From assembly GCA_022432975.1 (NCBI GenBank), contig CM039509.1, positions 40,210,209 through 40,274,208 on the forward strand: DNA of 64,000 nucleotides, written 5' to 3'. The notes under the pieces were generated by a model. That model did not search any database and was not told the origin of the DNA. It saw nothing but the letters and a program-made list of their open reading frames with translations. Of this stretch, positions 22,571-33,837 are shown in pieces; position 1 is the stretch's first letter; the number at the start of each line of letters is the position of its first letter. Origin of the DNA: Begonia masoniana (Eukaryota > Streptophyta > Magnoliopsida > Cucurbitales > Begoniaceae). Position numbers and translations under genes: made by a program.

Positions 22571-23361
22571 ATGGATCCACTCAGTAGTTTGAATACAACA
22601 TTCTAATTGTATGTTTCAAATCCATTACCAAGACATTAATTGTCTCCTTTCTATGCAATTTCAATAGATAATGTTTCACGAATTTTAGTTTATATCGTGG
22701 ATCAAGCACAATAGTCACATACATGATGTAATTAACTTTATTGAAATTTCTCCAATATTTTTCATACTTAATTTACATACCAAATGTCATGGTCTTTAGT
22801 GATGAGTCATCACATGCAGCATATCTCTTAATAACTCTATGAATTTTATATACTTCAGAGAAAAAAACATTTATCATGATATGTAAAATTGACGAAACTT
22901 TCATCGTTTCATTATAAAATACTTTTAACAATACTATAAATTCACGAACACACCAATCTTCATAAGTGGGAGGACTACTTACATTCTCATCTTCAAAAAA
23001 TTTGTATACGAATTAATTGTCATATTCACTCAATTTTGCAAAAAAAAAAAAAAAATCAATTTTTTTAGAAGTATCCAACATTAAGTACGTTGAGTTCCAT
23101 CGAGTTGAAATATCAAGACATTCATTACTTTTGCAAGTAATTTTTTTCTCTCTCAGTGCATGCTTTAAACTTCTGCATCCTTGAAGGAAAAGACCTGTCA
23201 TGTTTCACAGTTTTGCGAAACATTGGACATATATAAATTCTCCGTCAAGCACCAAACCATTCTAATTTCTAATAATTTTAACCAAATGAGTCAAAGAAAC
23301 TTCATTGAAAGAATCATTATCTGTGAGTCAAAACTCTCTATTTCTCTCTACTATCAAGAAT

Positions 23362-23498
23362 TAGGGATGAGATCAGTCCGATTCCACCCTGGGAACCACC
23401 CACAGTTTTGCAGGTCAAGAACTGGAACAGAGACAATGATGCAAGTTAATGTTGCGGAAGGGAGAAGACATCTCTGAGTTGGGGTGGGCTGCGGTAAG

Positions 23499-23552
<54 letters not shown>

Positions 23553-23853
23553 GAGTGGGTGGCTAGTAGCTTCAACAAAGTGAGGAGAAAAAAATTAGGG
23601 TTGAGTAATAGGCTGGACTTAGTTGATTTTCTTAAATCTGGATAGGGTAGAATTAGTATTTGGGCCGAGTTTTACCAGATTGACCCATGAATCAGTTCCA
23701 TCACAGTCTGGTTGATTTTTGACCCCAGAACAGATCGTGGACCGCAATTCTAGGGGTCTCGAAACCGAGACCGATTCCTAGAATTCACAAAACCAGATTG
23801 AACAAAAAGGCCTAGTCTGGTTCCCTAGTTTCAGGCCATTCTGCCCACCATTA
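23362..23853. mobile_element. Nested hAT-like non-autonomous element in hAT copy 1
   Basis: The element starts TAGGGATGAGATC and ends GCCCACCATTA and is flanked by a perfect 8 bp duplication TCAAGAAT (23354-23361 and 23854-23861). It contains a (GA)n tract at 23503-23548. The homologous, longer insertion at the same codon position occurs in hAT copy 2 (54035-55687). Confidence 0.9.
23503..23548. repeat. (GA)n microsatellite
   Basis: An uninterrupted GA dinucleotide run of about 22 units inside the nested hAT element. The paralogous element carries a CT tract (opposite orientation) at 55077-55135. Confidence 0.95.
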
Positions 23854-24545
23854 TCAAGAATGACACAAAAATTGATAATTTTTTTATGCAAAGTCCAATT
23901 TGCAGCAATAAAATGATCATTCACCACCATATAATTTATATTTTGTATAGATATCCATGTATCGGTGCTTAAACATATTCTTGCAGTCAATTGGAAAAAA
24001 AAAACTTCTAGCTTACTGTTTTCATGTATAAAGAATTTGAAAATTCCATTCGCAATAATTTTACGACAAAGAACTATAAATTTTGGTTCCAACTCATTTA
24101 ACAAATCTTATTCCTTCAACAACTTTAAAAGAAAATTCATCAATGACAATCATTTTAGCAAGTTTATCTCTACATCTTTCTTGACTAAACATTTTCACAA
24201 ATTTATAGCCAACTGCTCCTTCTCTAACAACCTCTTTTTTACGTAATAATAAAGTCTTTCGATTCTCGTCTAAACTAGCCAACAATATTTTACAAGTATT
24301 TACATGTTTTTTCAAGTTTGAAGTCGTATTTCTCACTGGAAGACAAACATACGACGTCCCAGAATAATTGCAAGTTGTGTTAGGGTTATTCTAGTCATAT
24401 AGTTCTGATTTAGTGAAGTAATTTCATGTTCCACATGCACTGTTTTTTTTTTTTTGGTTTGTTTTCCTTCATACTACTTTCCATCCTGACATGATAACCA
24501 AATAATTGAAATATAAATGACATGTCATATGAAAAGATAGCATAT

Positions 24546-26153
24546 CAAACATGTAAGTGCACATAAAAAAAAAAACAAAGTAAGAGTTTTCCTTGTCTGT
24601 TTTGTACTATTATATTGTTTATTGAGTGTTTCATATTATATACGCTTACCAGCTCCAAATCTGACTGTACAAAATTTGGTAATCCTAATTCATCCAAAAC
24701 TGAAAGAAAGGACATAACGTGCACAATACTTTGTATTTTCTCTGTAATTTTTTGGTTTGGGCGAGTGTTGTTTTTCACTGTAATTTTTGGATGATGAAGT
24801 CATGATTATTTTGTTCTTATTTTCTCTGTAATTTTCGGCAAATAATTTGTTGGGTATCATTTTGTGATTAGTAAATTTAAAGTCAAGTAATTTCATTTTT
24901 TGATGCATCAAAACAATTATAGGAAATTATTATTATTATTTTAACTCATTTTGCTTGGATTGCTATGTTCTCTGGTTGAATCGAATAATAATCTCGATTT
25001 TAGTTCTGAAAATTACTTTGTCGTTCGACTTTAGTACAGTCTGTGTATGTCCTTATCTCAGATGTTTTCTATATTGGATTCTTTATCTTCAGAGCTGCTA
25101 TGCAATTTTGTTTCTTTGTTCCTTTTGAAGGCCCAACGAGGCTTATAGTTGATTCCCATATGCTTTCTTTCGACGACTACCTAGTTTGAACAAAAACACT
25201 TCAACTTGTCTCATTGTTGTTTGTTACGAGAGTACCACTATTTGACTAGACATTTCGTTTATCATATTTATATATGCTCGAGGATGGCTTTTGGATTGGT
25301 TCCATGTTTATTTTGCATGGGTGTATTATTGTCCTTTTCAAATTTTGTACTAATAGCTGGAATATAATTTGAAATTGTTTTTCCAAGATTTTCAATCAAC
25401 TTTATGTTGAATGAGAATAGCTCACGGATGACAGAAATTTGGGTATCAATTCAGTAAAAGAATGCCATTATATATATAAATGAATGTTCTATTTCTTTTC
25501 TCTTTTTGGGTTAATCTTGGCATCCTGTGGGTATGGGCTTTGAAAACTCAAAACTTCATCCTCCCAGTTGGGTCCGACCAGCTCTGGCTGGACCAAGCTC
25601 TGGCCTGATCAAGTCTACTCTAAATAAGGTACTTCGAGGTCCGACCCAACTGGGACCATGTTTCATATTCATTTCTCACCTTTCTTTCCCATTGTCGATG
25701 ATGTCCAAGTCATTCTTTTCCTCGTAAATTCTCCCTATAGAAGCAACCTTCGTCGTTAGTTTTTCCCTCCTCTATCGTGCCTCGAGCTTTGGTGTGGTGA
25801 GCAATCCACAACAATCTAAGGCGGTTTGTTAGAATCGACGTAAGTATGTAGCTTTATACGAGGAAAATTTTGTTTTGTTTTTGGGTTTTTATTGGTTGTT
25901 TTGATTAGCTAGAAAATCTCTGATTAGAGTGGAGTTTCCCATCACTATTTGGATGGGGACATCTGAGACCTGCTTGAGATGCTTCGCCATGACACCGTTC
26001 GATTAACATTTCTGTTTTTTTTTTTTTTTTTTGGAACCTGTGGGTTTGTGTTTTTCCTTCCCTGTGAAAGCCAACTTCGTGCTATTCAACTACGTTTTAC
26101 TCGTAGTTCTTCCTTAGAATATGGTATTTTTTTCTGAACTTGTTAGGGGGGTT
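24546..26153. other. AT-rich intergenic DNA with an inverted repeat
   Basis: No gene is recognised. An inverted repeat has arms 25563-25579 and 25638-25654 (17 bp, one mismatch; CCCAGTTGGGTCCGACC). A good splice-donor-like GAC|GTAAGT lies near 25839. A poly(T) run is at about 26017-26033. Confidence 0.4.
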
Positions 26154-26467
26154 TGTTGTCAAAAATATGTTCACAAGTGTACGAGTCGCAACAAGTAATA
26201 TAGTGATAAAGAAAGTGTCGAAACCACGAGGACTTGTAATTAATAATCGAAATAACTAATTTTAATTCTAAATTGAACACACGTTTTTATGATTTTTAAT
26301 AATTGCAGTTAAAATAAATGACTAAAACAATTAAAATAAACTAAATTAAAATAGCAAAACAAATAAACTGAGATTAAATCAAATTAATAAAAGCCTAGAA
26401 ACTACGACTTCACCAAGACAATATTTATTTCAATCCTTCGCAATTATATTCATAAATATTCTTCCTA

Positions 26468-26629
26468 GGGAAAAGTACCATTTAGACCCCAACGTATGGG
26501 GTCAGTAGCCATTTGATACTTAACGTTTGTTTTGTACCCAATCAAACCCTAACGTATAAAACGTTTGCAATTTAAACCCTACCGTCAATTTTTAATTAAA
26601 TTTAACAGATTCTTTTTAGATTTCCCAAA

Positions 26630-26661
<32 letters not shown>

Positions 26662-27730
26662 AGATGATTCATCGAGCGTAGTTTTCAGTTTTGGCTTTCC
26701 AAAACAGCCACTGCTCTGTTATAAATCACACGTGATCACGAAGATGATAAATTCTAGAAACGAAAGTTTAATTAATCATAACATCGACTCAATACCCGAT
26801 CGTTCATTATACAATGACACTCATATTAACTTCTCAAGAAGCATAAATCGAAGAAGACAAAGGGATTAAAGACATAAATGAATGGAAGTCGTGATAACAC
26901 TAATAACAAAGTATTCCCAAAACAAAAAACTCAAATCAAGGTCATGGATGAATGGCTGAACTTCGAAAAGGGTTTGCATCAGAATGAGATATCATATTGG
27001 CGACTATGTCAATTAAGCCATGATTGATTGCCTCCTAAATAATTGCAGTAATTAGTACTAAAAAGTAAAAGCCATTAAAATTTCTCATTTCCAGATAGCA
27101 ATTACCCCAGACCAACTTCATCCTCAACCTGAGAACCAGTAAAATCAGCTCAGAGGAGCTCGATTGAATTGGCCATTAAACTAATCTAATCGATGTTCTG
27201 CAAATGAAAATGCAAGAAAATACATCTTCAGTTCCCCTATCATCTTGCAGATAACTCCAGAAACTTCCACCAATACTGTAATCTTTTAGTAACTTCCACC
27301 AATACCGAGGGGAGGAGGCTGGAATTCGACTATCTCGACGAGGACGACGACGAAGACGATGAAGAAGACGACAACGGCGATAGCGGGAAGAAGAGGATGC
27401 GAAAGCCAGTGAAAGCTCGCTCACTGAAATCGCTAATGTGAATAAAGTTTCTGCATTTCATCATCTTCGTCAAATTTTTTGCGTTTGTAGCTGAAATCAT
27501 CTAAAGGGTTTCCTGATTTTTAATTTCTTGAGAGAGAGAGAGAGAGAGAGGGGAGGGGTAGGGGTAATTTGGGAAATTTGAAAAGAATCTGTTAAATGTA
27601 ATTAAAAAATTGACGGTAGGGTTTAAATTGCAAACGTTTTATACGTTAGAGTTTGATTGGGTACAAAACAAACGTTAGGTACCAAATGGCTACTGACCCC
27701 ATACGTTAGGGTCTAAATGGTACTTTTCCC
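26468..27730. mobile_element. Non-autonomous Mutator-like element (MULE) with long TIRs
   Basis: Terminal inverted repeats of about 180 bp begin GGGAAAAGTACCATTTAGAC on both strands, differing at a few positions, and each runs into a CT/GA microsatellite (26637-26661; 27532-27551). Flanking 9-mers TTCTTCCTA (26459-26467) and TTCTTGCTA (27731-27739) are a 9 bp duplication with one mismatch, diagnostic of MULEs. The empty site is visible in the Athila LTR copies. No transposase is present. Confidence 0.92.
27307..27441 (+). pseudogene. Possible captured C-terminal exon inside the MULE
   Basis: A + strand frame of 44 codons ending in TGA reads EFDYLDEDDDEDDEEDDNGD and then a basic tail GKKRMRKPVKARSLKSLM. 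The acidic run followed by a basic tail looks like the end of a nuclear or nucleolar protein, and base composition is GC-richer than the rest of the element. It has no start codon of its own. The parent gene is not recognised, so capture (Pack-MULE) is inference. Confidence 0.4.
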
Positions 27731-28542
27731 TTCTTGCTATGTTGATGATCGATTTCACTAAATTCTAGTACAATCTCTCTCGAGCATTGCGTAGCTTATT
27801 TGATTAATGGGTTATCACTTCTCAGTCTCAAATCCTACATTAATCAAATACAATTCAATCAAGAAATCACAATGATCACACCAATACCGTAACTATTTCT
27901 ACCTTACGTATATTCATGACATTAATTTCAGTGCTCGGATATTTATCACCTCTCAGTCTCAAAACACCCCAAAAATCAAGTAAAGATTAGCCAGAAATTT
28001 ACAGGCTTTAGGAACAGAAATTAAATACGTAAACAATATTGGAAGAAATATTCATAAAATATAATTAAACGAAGAACATAAAATAATCATTGTCTGGCTA
28101 CATCGTAGCCCTAGAATAAAAAGTTAGTTCATGCTAATATAATAAAAAACACAAATATTAATGATGTTCATGGATAAATAAATAAAGATTAAAGAAAAAG
28201 AAAGAAAACTATTATGAATAATAAAACTTCTCCTCGCTGCTGCTCACCAGAATCGCCCACTTTGCTGCGCTGCGAAAATCGCCTTCAAATAATGCCCTCA
28301 ATCGCCGAATCTGCTGCGCCCTTCAATCTTGCCGAATCTGCTGTGCGCCAGAATCGTCGGATCGTCTCTCGCCTCAATCGCCGGATCTGCTCTCTGCCGC
28401 GCTCTCGCCCCCCCTCGCTGCCACTCTGTTTTAGGTTATATCTCCTTTTCTTCAGCTGATCAGTTGCTTTGATTCAATGAGTTCTTACATTAATGGTTCA
28501 GATCAGACGCAGCAATTCTTTCCAAAATTGTATTAATGTGGC

Positions 28543-28711
28543 GATCAATCGCCTGAAATGGGCAATCGCTCGCCTCTTGTTTGTTTGTTGATCGCCAGCA
28601 CTCGATCGCTTGAAGAAGCGAACGATCGCTATCTCCTCTGTTTTCTTGCATAATTCTTCTAAAAACTTCAATGGTTGTGGCGATCAATCGCTGGTAATGT
28701 GGCGACTGATC
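28543..28711. repeat. Paired GATCAATC/GATCGCT array in the solo LTR
   Basis: Diverged version of the Athila array: pairs 28543/28564 (21 bp), one around 28603/28623 (20 bp) and 28682/28704 (22 bp). The last two are followed by CTCTG-type words (TCTCCTCTG, ATTCTCTG). The layout is preserved while the motif itself has drifted. Confidence 0.75.
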
Positions 28712-29019
28712 GCCACATTCTCTGTTTAATTTCTCTAACTTTTTATTGTTTTGCTGTCGTTTGTGTTCTCTGCTTCTCAGCTTCTCTCTTCTATCTATTT
28801 TCACTTCTTTCTTTTCAGGTCGATTGATCGCTGTCTTTGCTGTCTTCACCACCTGATCTTTTTTTTCTTCTTTCAGCTTATTATTTTCTTCCTCAAGCCT
28901 GTTTTAGATGATTTGTCTGCACACTTACAAACTACGTCAAATTCCTTCGTATACTTGAGAAAAACTTAACCATTCAAGTGTAAAAAGTAATAATAAGTGT
29001 GTAAAATACACACTTATCA

Positions 29020-29800
29020 GGATTTGGTGTAGATTTATGCATCTTAGTCGCCCTCTTGCACTTTGTTTTTCATTTTGTTTATCAGGTCAGCATATCATTG
29101 AAGAACATGATCATTAGACTATTTAGTGCTCATTTTTAACACTAAATTATGGAATCATGTTATAATAGTTGAATAATAAAATGTCATTTTAAACAGTTTA
29201 TACTGGAGGATAATTTCCCTCATTTTTCACGTAGGAATCTTTTTCTGCTTCTGTTATCTCTTCCGTCAGTCATTTTTGATGTTTTATGTTATGTTTTCTG
29301 CAGATTCCAATTGTTGGAGCCTTCAGTATTGGGCATTTTAGATGGTCATTTAATTCTGGTTTGCAGGTGAATATATATTTCCGGTTCAATGTTTTATTTG
29401 TGTCTTGTTTCTTTTGCATTTGTTTGGTTTCGAGATTCTATGCTTTGTTCAATTTGGGTTTTCAGACTTGGGGGATTGTTGATTATTTTGGTGGTTTTTC
29501 TTTCTTTGATGGCTATGTTTTTTCATCTTATTGTTATACTCTACCGCATTTAGAAACGTTTAAATGACCCCAAAGTATTAAATTCTGAAGCAATCTCGTA
29601 ATCACTAGATAATATGGAAGCAAGTTAATTGATAAAGAATAAATAGGTTGAGGTTTCTCAGAAAATTGCTCTTTCCATGCACGAAAGAGAACTTCTAGCA
29701 CACACTGGTTAAAACTCTACATTTTTATGGAAGGGTTCCAATCTGACCTTATGCAATGTTAATCATTGCATGTTGATTGATGCTTCCATAGTTTAGCGGT
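29020..29800 (+). other. Intergenic DNA with one candidate exon
   Basis: No complete gene is recognised. A 63-base stretch, 29304-29366, is framed by a good acceptor (TTTTCTGCAG) and donor (TTTGCAG|GTGAAT) and is open (IPIVGAFSIGHFRWSFNSGL). It could be an orphan exon, but no partner exons were found. Confidence 0.35.
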
Positions 29801-30689
29801 GCCGCTTATGTTACGAGTATTTTATCTGGTCTTCTTTTCTAATCACCACAGATTTAATATTTGGACCCCTTTTTTGGACCAGGCCCGACCCGGTCATGAT
29901 AAATGAGGGGCTGAGTTTGGGGTCCTATATATCTATCTTGTAAAATCCGTCAAATTTTAATGATTGTAAATTTTAGAATAAATTTTTTGCATATTTTAAG
30001 TGTAGATTTGAGGTCAATTTTGCTAATTTTCGAAAGGTGATAAGCTACGATTTTGGTCATTTGTGACCCGTACGGAAATTTAAGGAACTTAATTAAAAAT
30101 TTTAATTTGACGTTTGGTTGTTTCGAGTGAATTCAATTCGCGGGTAGAAACGTCCGAATTTAATTATTCGGTAAGAATTGAAATGGAGAAACCCAACATT
30201 AAATGAATTGAATTTAATATAACTTAAATAAAAAGAATTAATTAAATTTTAAATAATAGAATTAAAATAAAATAAAATAATAAAATAAATAAATTATATT
30301 TTAAAACAATAAGGTTTTCAAAGAACCGTATTGTTCTCTCTGCCGACAGAACACCCGAGAGAGAGAGGAGAGAAAGCCGACGCCGGAACGAGCTCCGTTC
30401 GTCGCCATCTTGGTGTCAAAAACCTTCGCCTCGAAGCGTAGATCAACGTTGGCGAAGTGAGTTTTTGAAAGTAAGCTCTCTTTCTCTCGATTTCTCTGCC
30501 CGAGAATGTTTCGGGTTTTAGGTTTTGTAGATTTGCGTTTTGGGTCGATTTGTTGGTGTTTCTGGCAGAGATCGACTAGGAAAGGGCAAGGAAAGTGTGG
30601 AAACGGATTTGGGCGTAAAAGTGGTCGGAAAACGCGATTTTCGACCGTAGGGTTCTCGGCCGTCGAAGGAAAGTTGACCGGCGGTGGCG

Positions 30690-30764
30690 GAGTCAACTCG
30701 GCATTGGGCCGAGTTGACTCGGGCCCAATGCCGAGTTGACTCGGGCCCAATGCCGAGTTGACTC
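30690..30764. repeat. GAGTTGACTC array, unit 1
   Basis: Copies start at 30690 (as GAGTCAACTC), 30711, 30733 and 30755, spaced 21, 22 and 22 bp. Each lies in the near-palindrome CCGAGTTGACTCGG and the 22 bp period includes GGGCCCAATG. Confidence 0.9.
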
Positions 30765-31714
30765 GGGCCCAATGCCGATTTGGGTCAAGGCTGAGCCCAA
30801 TCCGGGTTCGGGCCGAGTTCGACCCAGACCCCGCCCAACCTTCCTGCCGCTTATGTTACGAATATTTCATCTGGTCTTTCTTTCTAATCACCACAGATTT
30901 AATATTTGGACCCCTTTTTTGGACCAGGCCCGACCCGGTCATGATAAATGAGGGGCTGAGTTTGGGGTCCTATATATCTATCTTGTAAATCCGTCAAATT
31001 TTAATGATTGTAAATTTTAGAATAAATTTTTTTGCATATTTTAAGTGTAGATTTGAGGTCATTTTGCTAATTTTCGAAAGGTGATAAGCTACGATTTTGG
31101 TCATTTGTTGACCCGACGGAAATTTAAGGAACTTAATTAAAAATTTTAATTTGACGTTTGGTTGTTTCGAGTGAATTCAATTCGCGGTTAGAAACGTCCG
31201 AATTTAATTATTCGGTTAAGAATTGAAATGGAGAAACCCAACATTAAAGGAATGAATTTAATATAACTTAAATAAAAAGAATTAATTAAATTTTAAATAA
31301 TAGAATTAAAATAAAATAAAATAATAAATAAATAAATTATATTTTAAAACAATAAGGTTTTCAAAGAACCGTATTGTTCTCTCTGCCGACAGAACACCCG
31401 AGAGAGAGAGGAGAGAAAGCCGACGCCGGAACGAGCTCCGTTCGTCGCCATCTTGGTGTCAAAACCTTCGCCTCGAAGCGTAGATCAACGTTGGCGAAGT
31501 GAGTTTTTGAAAGTAAGCTCTCTTTCTCTCGATTTCTGCCCGAGAATGTTTCGGGTTTTAGGTTTTGTAGATTTGCGTTTTGGGTCGATTTTGTTGGTGT
31601 TTCTGGCAGAGATCGACTAGGAAAGGGCAAGGAAAGTGTTGGAAACGGATTTTGGGCGTAAAAGTGGTCGGAAAACGCGATTTTCGACCGTAGGGTTCTC
31701 GGCCGTCGAAGGAA

Positions 31715-31810
31715 GAGTTGACTCGGTCGGTGGCGGAGTCAACTCGGCATTGGGCCGAGTTGACTCGGGCCCAATGCCGAGTTGACTCGGGCCCAATGCC
31801 GAGTTGACTC
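31715..31810. repeat. GAGTTGACTC array, unit 2
   Basis: Copies start at 31715, 31736 (reverse form), 31757, 31779 and 31801, spaced 21, 21, 22 and 22 bp. This is the same structure as unit 1 with one additional intact copy. Confidence 0.9.
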
Positions 31811-32014
31811 GGGCCCAATGCCGAGTTGGGTCAAGGCTGAGCCCAATCCGGGTTCGGGCCGAGTTCGACCCAGACCCAGCCCAACCTGCTGCCGCTTATG
31901 TTACGAATATTTCATCTGGTCTTTCTTTTCTAATCACCACAGATTTAATATTTGGTCCTTTTTTTTGAACCTGGCCCGACCAGGTCAAGAGAATTGAGGG
32001 GCTGAGTTTGGGGT

Positions 32015-32252
32015 GGTTATTCAACAAACACGACTGTCCTAAGGATGAATTTAGCAGCGTGCTATATATCTAACTATTCAAAGTAAAAAATTTCGTTAAT
32101 TGTCCACTATATCATTAACGACGTGCACATACGCGGCATGTCTTGTCGCCTAGTTTGTTATAAATTTATTTAAAGGAATGTAAGTAAATAAAAACTTCTA
32201 AAAATTCTTAATATCGGTCAATTGGGGTGAATTTCGTTGGGGCACAGTGAAT
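32015..32252 (+). promoter_or_regulatory. Proximal promoter/leader of frataxin
   Basis: Only about 240 bp separates the tandem repeat from the frataxin ATG. No clear TATA box is seen. The tandem repeat may therefore supply or disturb upstream regulatory sequence. Confidence 0.4.
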
Positions 32253-33837
32253 ATGGCGGCTAAGCTCCGACCGAGATGGCTGGCAAGGCTTTGGAAATTT
32301 GGTTCTTCTCCAGCTGATTCTCTTTATCGATATGCGTTTTTGAGCTGTCCAGATAATTCCAGGCTTCCTCTTGGTCTTCCAGAGATACCTCATGGATTCA
32401 AATATTTACTTCTCTACCGAAGTTTTTGCTCTCGGCCGCTTGATTTGGTCGACGATCATTCTCAAGGCCCTGCTGCTGTTAATTACCCGTGCGTCCATTG
32501 TTTATCTTTCAAGCTGTTTCATTTATTGCCATGTGTTTGTTGTTGTGTGAATTTATGAAAATAAATGGTTATTCTTTAATGGTTGCTCGTACTATTTCTT
32601 TGATAAATTCCAAAAAAAAAAAAAAAAAAAACCCTTGATTGAAATGAACACTTGTTTTTGAATCTATCTTATAAGATTTCCGCAATCGGGCTAAAGTTAT
32701 TCTTTTTTACTGATGATTACTGTTTATGCAGTTCTCTACTGCAGGAGGATGAATTCCACAGAATAGCAGATTCCACCATACATGGTCTCCAAGAGAATCT
32801 GGAGGTGCTCTTATTGGATGCTTAGCTACTGTTTTCTTTTTCTTTTAGAAACTCAATTACAGATCTTAGCAGTCATTTTGATTAAAAAGCATATTCTTAG
32901 ATCTGTAGTTTCTGCTCAACACATTCTGGGTACATTGCCTGTTTGTCGTGAATTAAGCACAGATTTTTATAATTCTATTTTTTCTACTTATTGATTGTGA
33001 CAGGAATATGGTGATAGTGTTCAAATTGATGGCTTTGACGTAGACTATTGGGTGAGAGCAAATGTCTCCTCAATGTGGTATTTAAGGGTTGAATTTGTGA
33101 GTTTGAATGTTTTATTTTGTTGGCAGAACGATATTCTAACTCTGAAAGTAGGGGATCTCGGAACCTATGTGTTGAACAAGCAAAGTCCAAACAGACAATT
33201 ATGGTTGTCTTCCCCTATAAGGTACGTATGATTTTTTTTGTGTGAATTATTGCTTATGAAGATATAATGATTATATGTTTTAGTAGAATAACATGATGTG
33301 AATCAAACATTTATAATTGGAAAAAGAAAATAAACGTGGAAAAACAGGAACATTAAGATTTTACGTGAAAATCTTAGACGGAAAAAAATCACGAGTGTAG
33401 TAGAAATTTACTAATCATAAATCAATGTAGAATTAAGTTTTACGACGCAAAGATCAATATATAAATAAAATAAAAAACTCTAATATTGATACGAGCCCGA
33501 CCCAGCTCAACTAGAATTCTAGGGAGGTTGTCTGTAGTGACGGGAAGTCTTAGATGTATGTTTGCAATTCAAAAACAACAAGAGGTTATGTAACATGTTT
33601 GTGTAATGAAAAAGAAGTTTGATTGAGCAATTTTGTACTCGATTGATATACTCGAAGTGCCAAGAATATCGTGATCTTCCTAATTGCTACTTGTAAATTT
33701 TTTGCAGCGGTCCTTCTAGGTTTGATTGGGATCAACACAGTCAAAGTTGGATTTACAGGCGACAAAAAACTAATTTGGTGCAACTTTTGGAAACTGAGAT
33801 GAAACAACTATGTGGTGAATCAATTGTTCTTTCTTAA
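32253..33837 (+). CDS. FH: Frataxin, mitochondrial (5 exons)
   Basis: Frataxin is the mitochondrial matrix iron-binding regulator of Fe-S cluster assembly. The exons are 32253-32488, 32732-32804, 33004-33051, 33127-33221 and 33708-33837. All splice sites are GT-AG and phases match, giving 193 residues (Arabidopsis FH is of similar size). The N-terminus is Arg/Leu-rich with few acids, as in a mitochondrial presequence. The mature domain has the acidic iron-binding ridge ([30 protein letters not shown]), the signature [20 protein letters not shown] and [14 protein letters not shown], and ends CGESIVLS. The residue before ND in DY-W-ND is normally Gly (YGNE); here the exon-3 end TGG gives Trp, next to the donor at 33052. 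The frame is otherwise intact. Confidence 0.96.

Larger units (their letters stand above)
21300..24545 (-). pseudogene. Decayed hAT (BED-finger) transposase gene, copy 1
   Basis: Read on the - strand from about 24545. The N-terminal BED-type finger is recognisable as CNYSGTSYVCLPV...HVNTC (second Cys replaced by Ser), then KMIVIDEFSFKVVEGIRF, ELEPKF, and TDTWISIQNINYMVVNDHF (DDE-domain start). After a nested insertion (23362-23853) come NECLDISTRWNSTYLMLDT, a long decayed stretch, a second nested insertion (21742-22570), and the C-terminal dimerisation region (DKLESFSNDRDILSWW at about 21590-21540, then PVSTVSSELAFS near 21460). Many stops and frameshifts are present. It is a paralogue of the copy at 53351-56585. 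Confidence 0.88.
26154..29019 (-). mobile_element. Solo LTR related to the Athila LTR, with nested MULE
   Basis: The left end TGTTGTCAAAAATATG and right end ACACACTTATCA match the Athila LTR ends and much of the interior aligns (TAATGGGTTATCACTTCTCAG and similar blocks). Net length without the MULE is about 1.6 kb. Flanks GGGTT (26149-26153) and GGATT (29020-29024) fit a 5 bp duplication with one mismatch, and no internal element sequence follows. Confidence 0.87.
29801..32014. repeat. Tandem duplication, 1,045 bp unit (2.1 copies)
   Basis: Unit 1 is 29801-30845, unit 2 is 30846-31890, and a third partial copy is 31891-32014. Each starts GCCGCTTATGTTACGA and contains GAGGGGCTGAGTTTGGGGT, then TTGTAAAATCCGTCAAATTT and a GC-rich segment with GAGTTGACTC arrays. 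The copies differ by small indels and substitutions. The arrangement also fits LTR-internal-LTR-internal-LTR of a small element (PPT-like GAGTTTGGGGT before TGTAAAATCC). Open frames on either strand across the GC-rich part show no known domain. Confidence 0.85.

Noticed and set aside
30301..30750. 149-codon - strand frame in the tandem unit
   Set aside because: The frame is broken in the second unit by indels and has no recognisable domain, so coding is unlikely.
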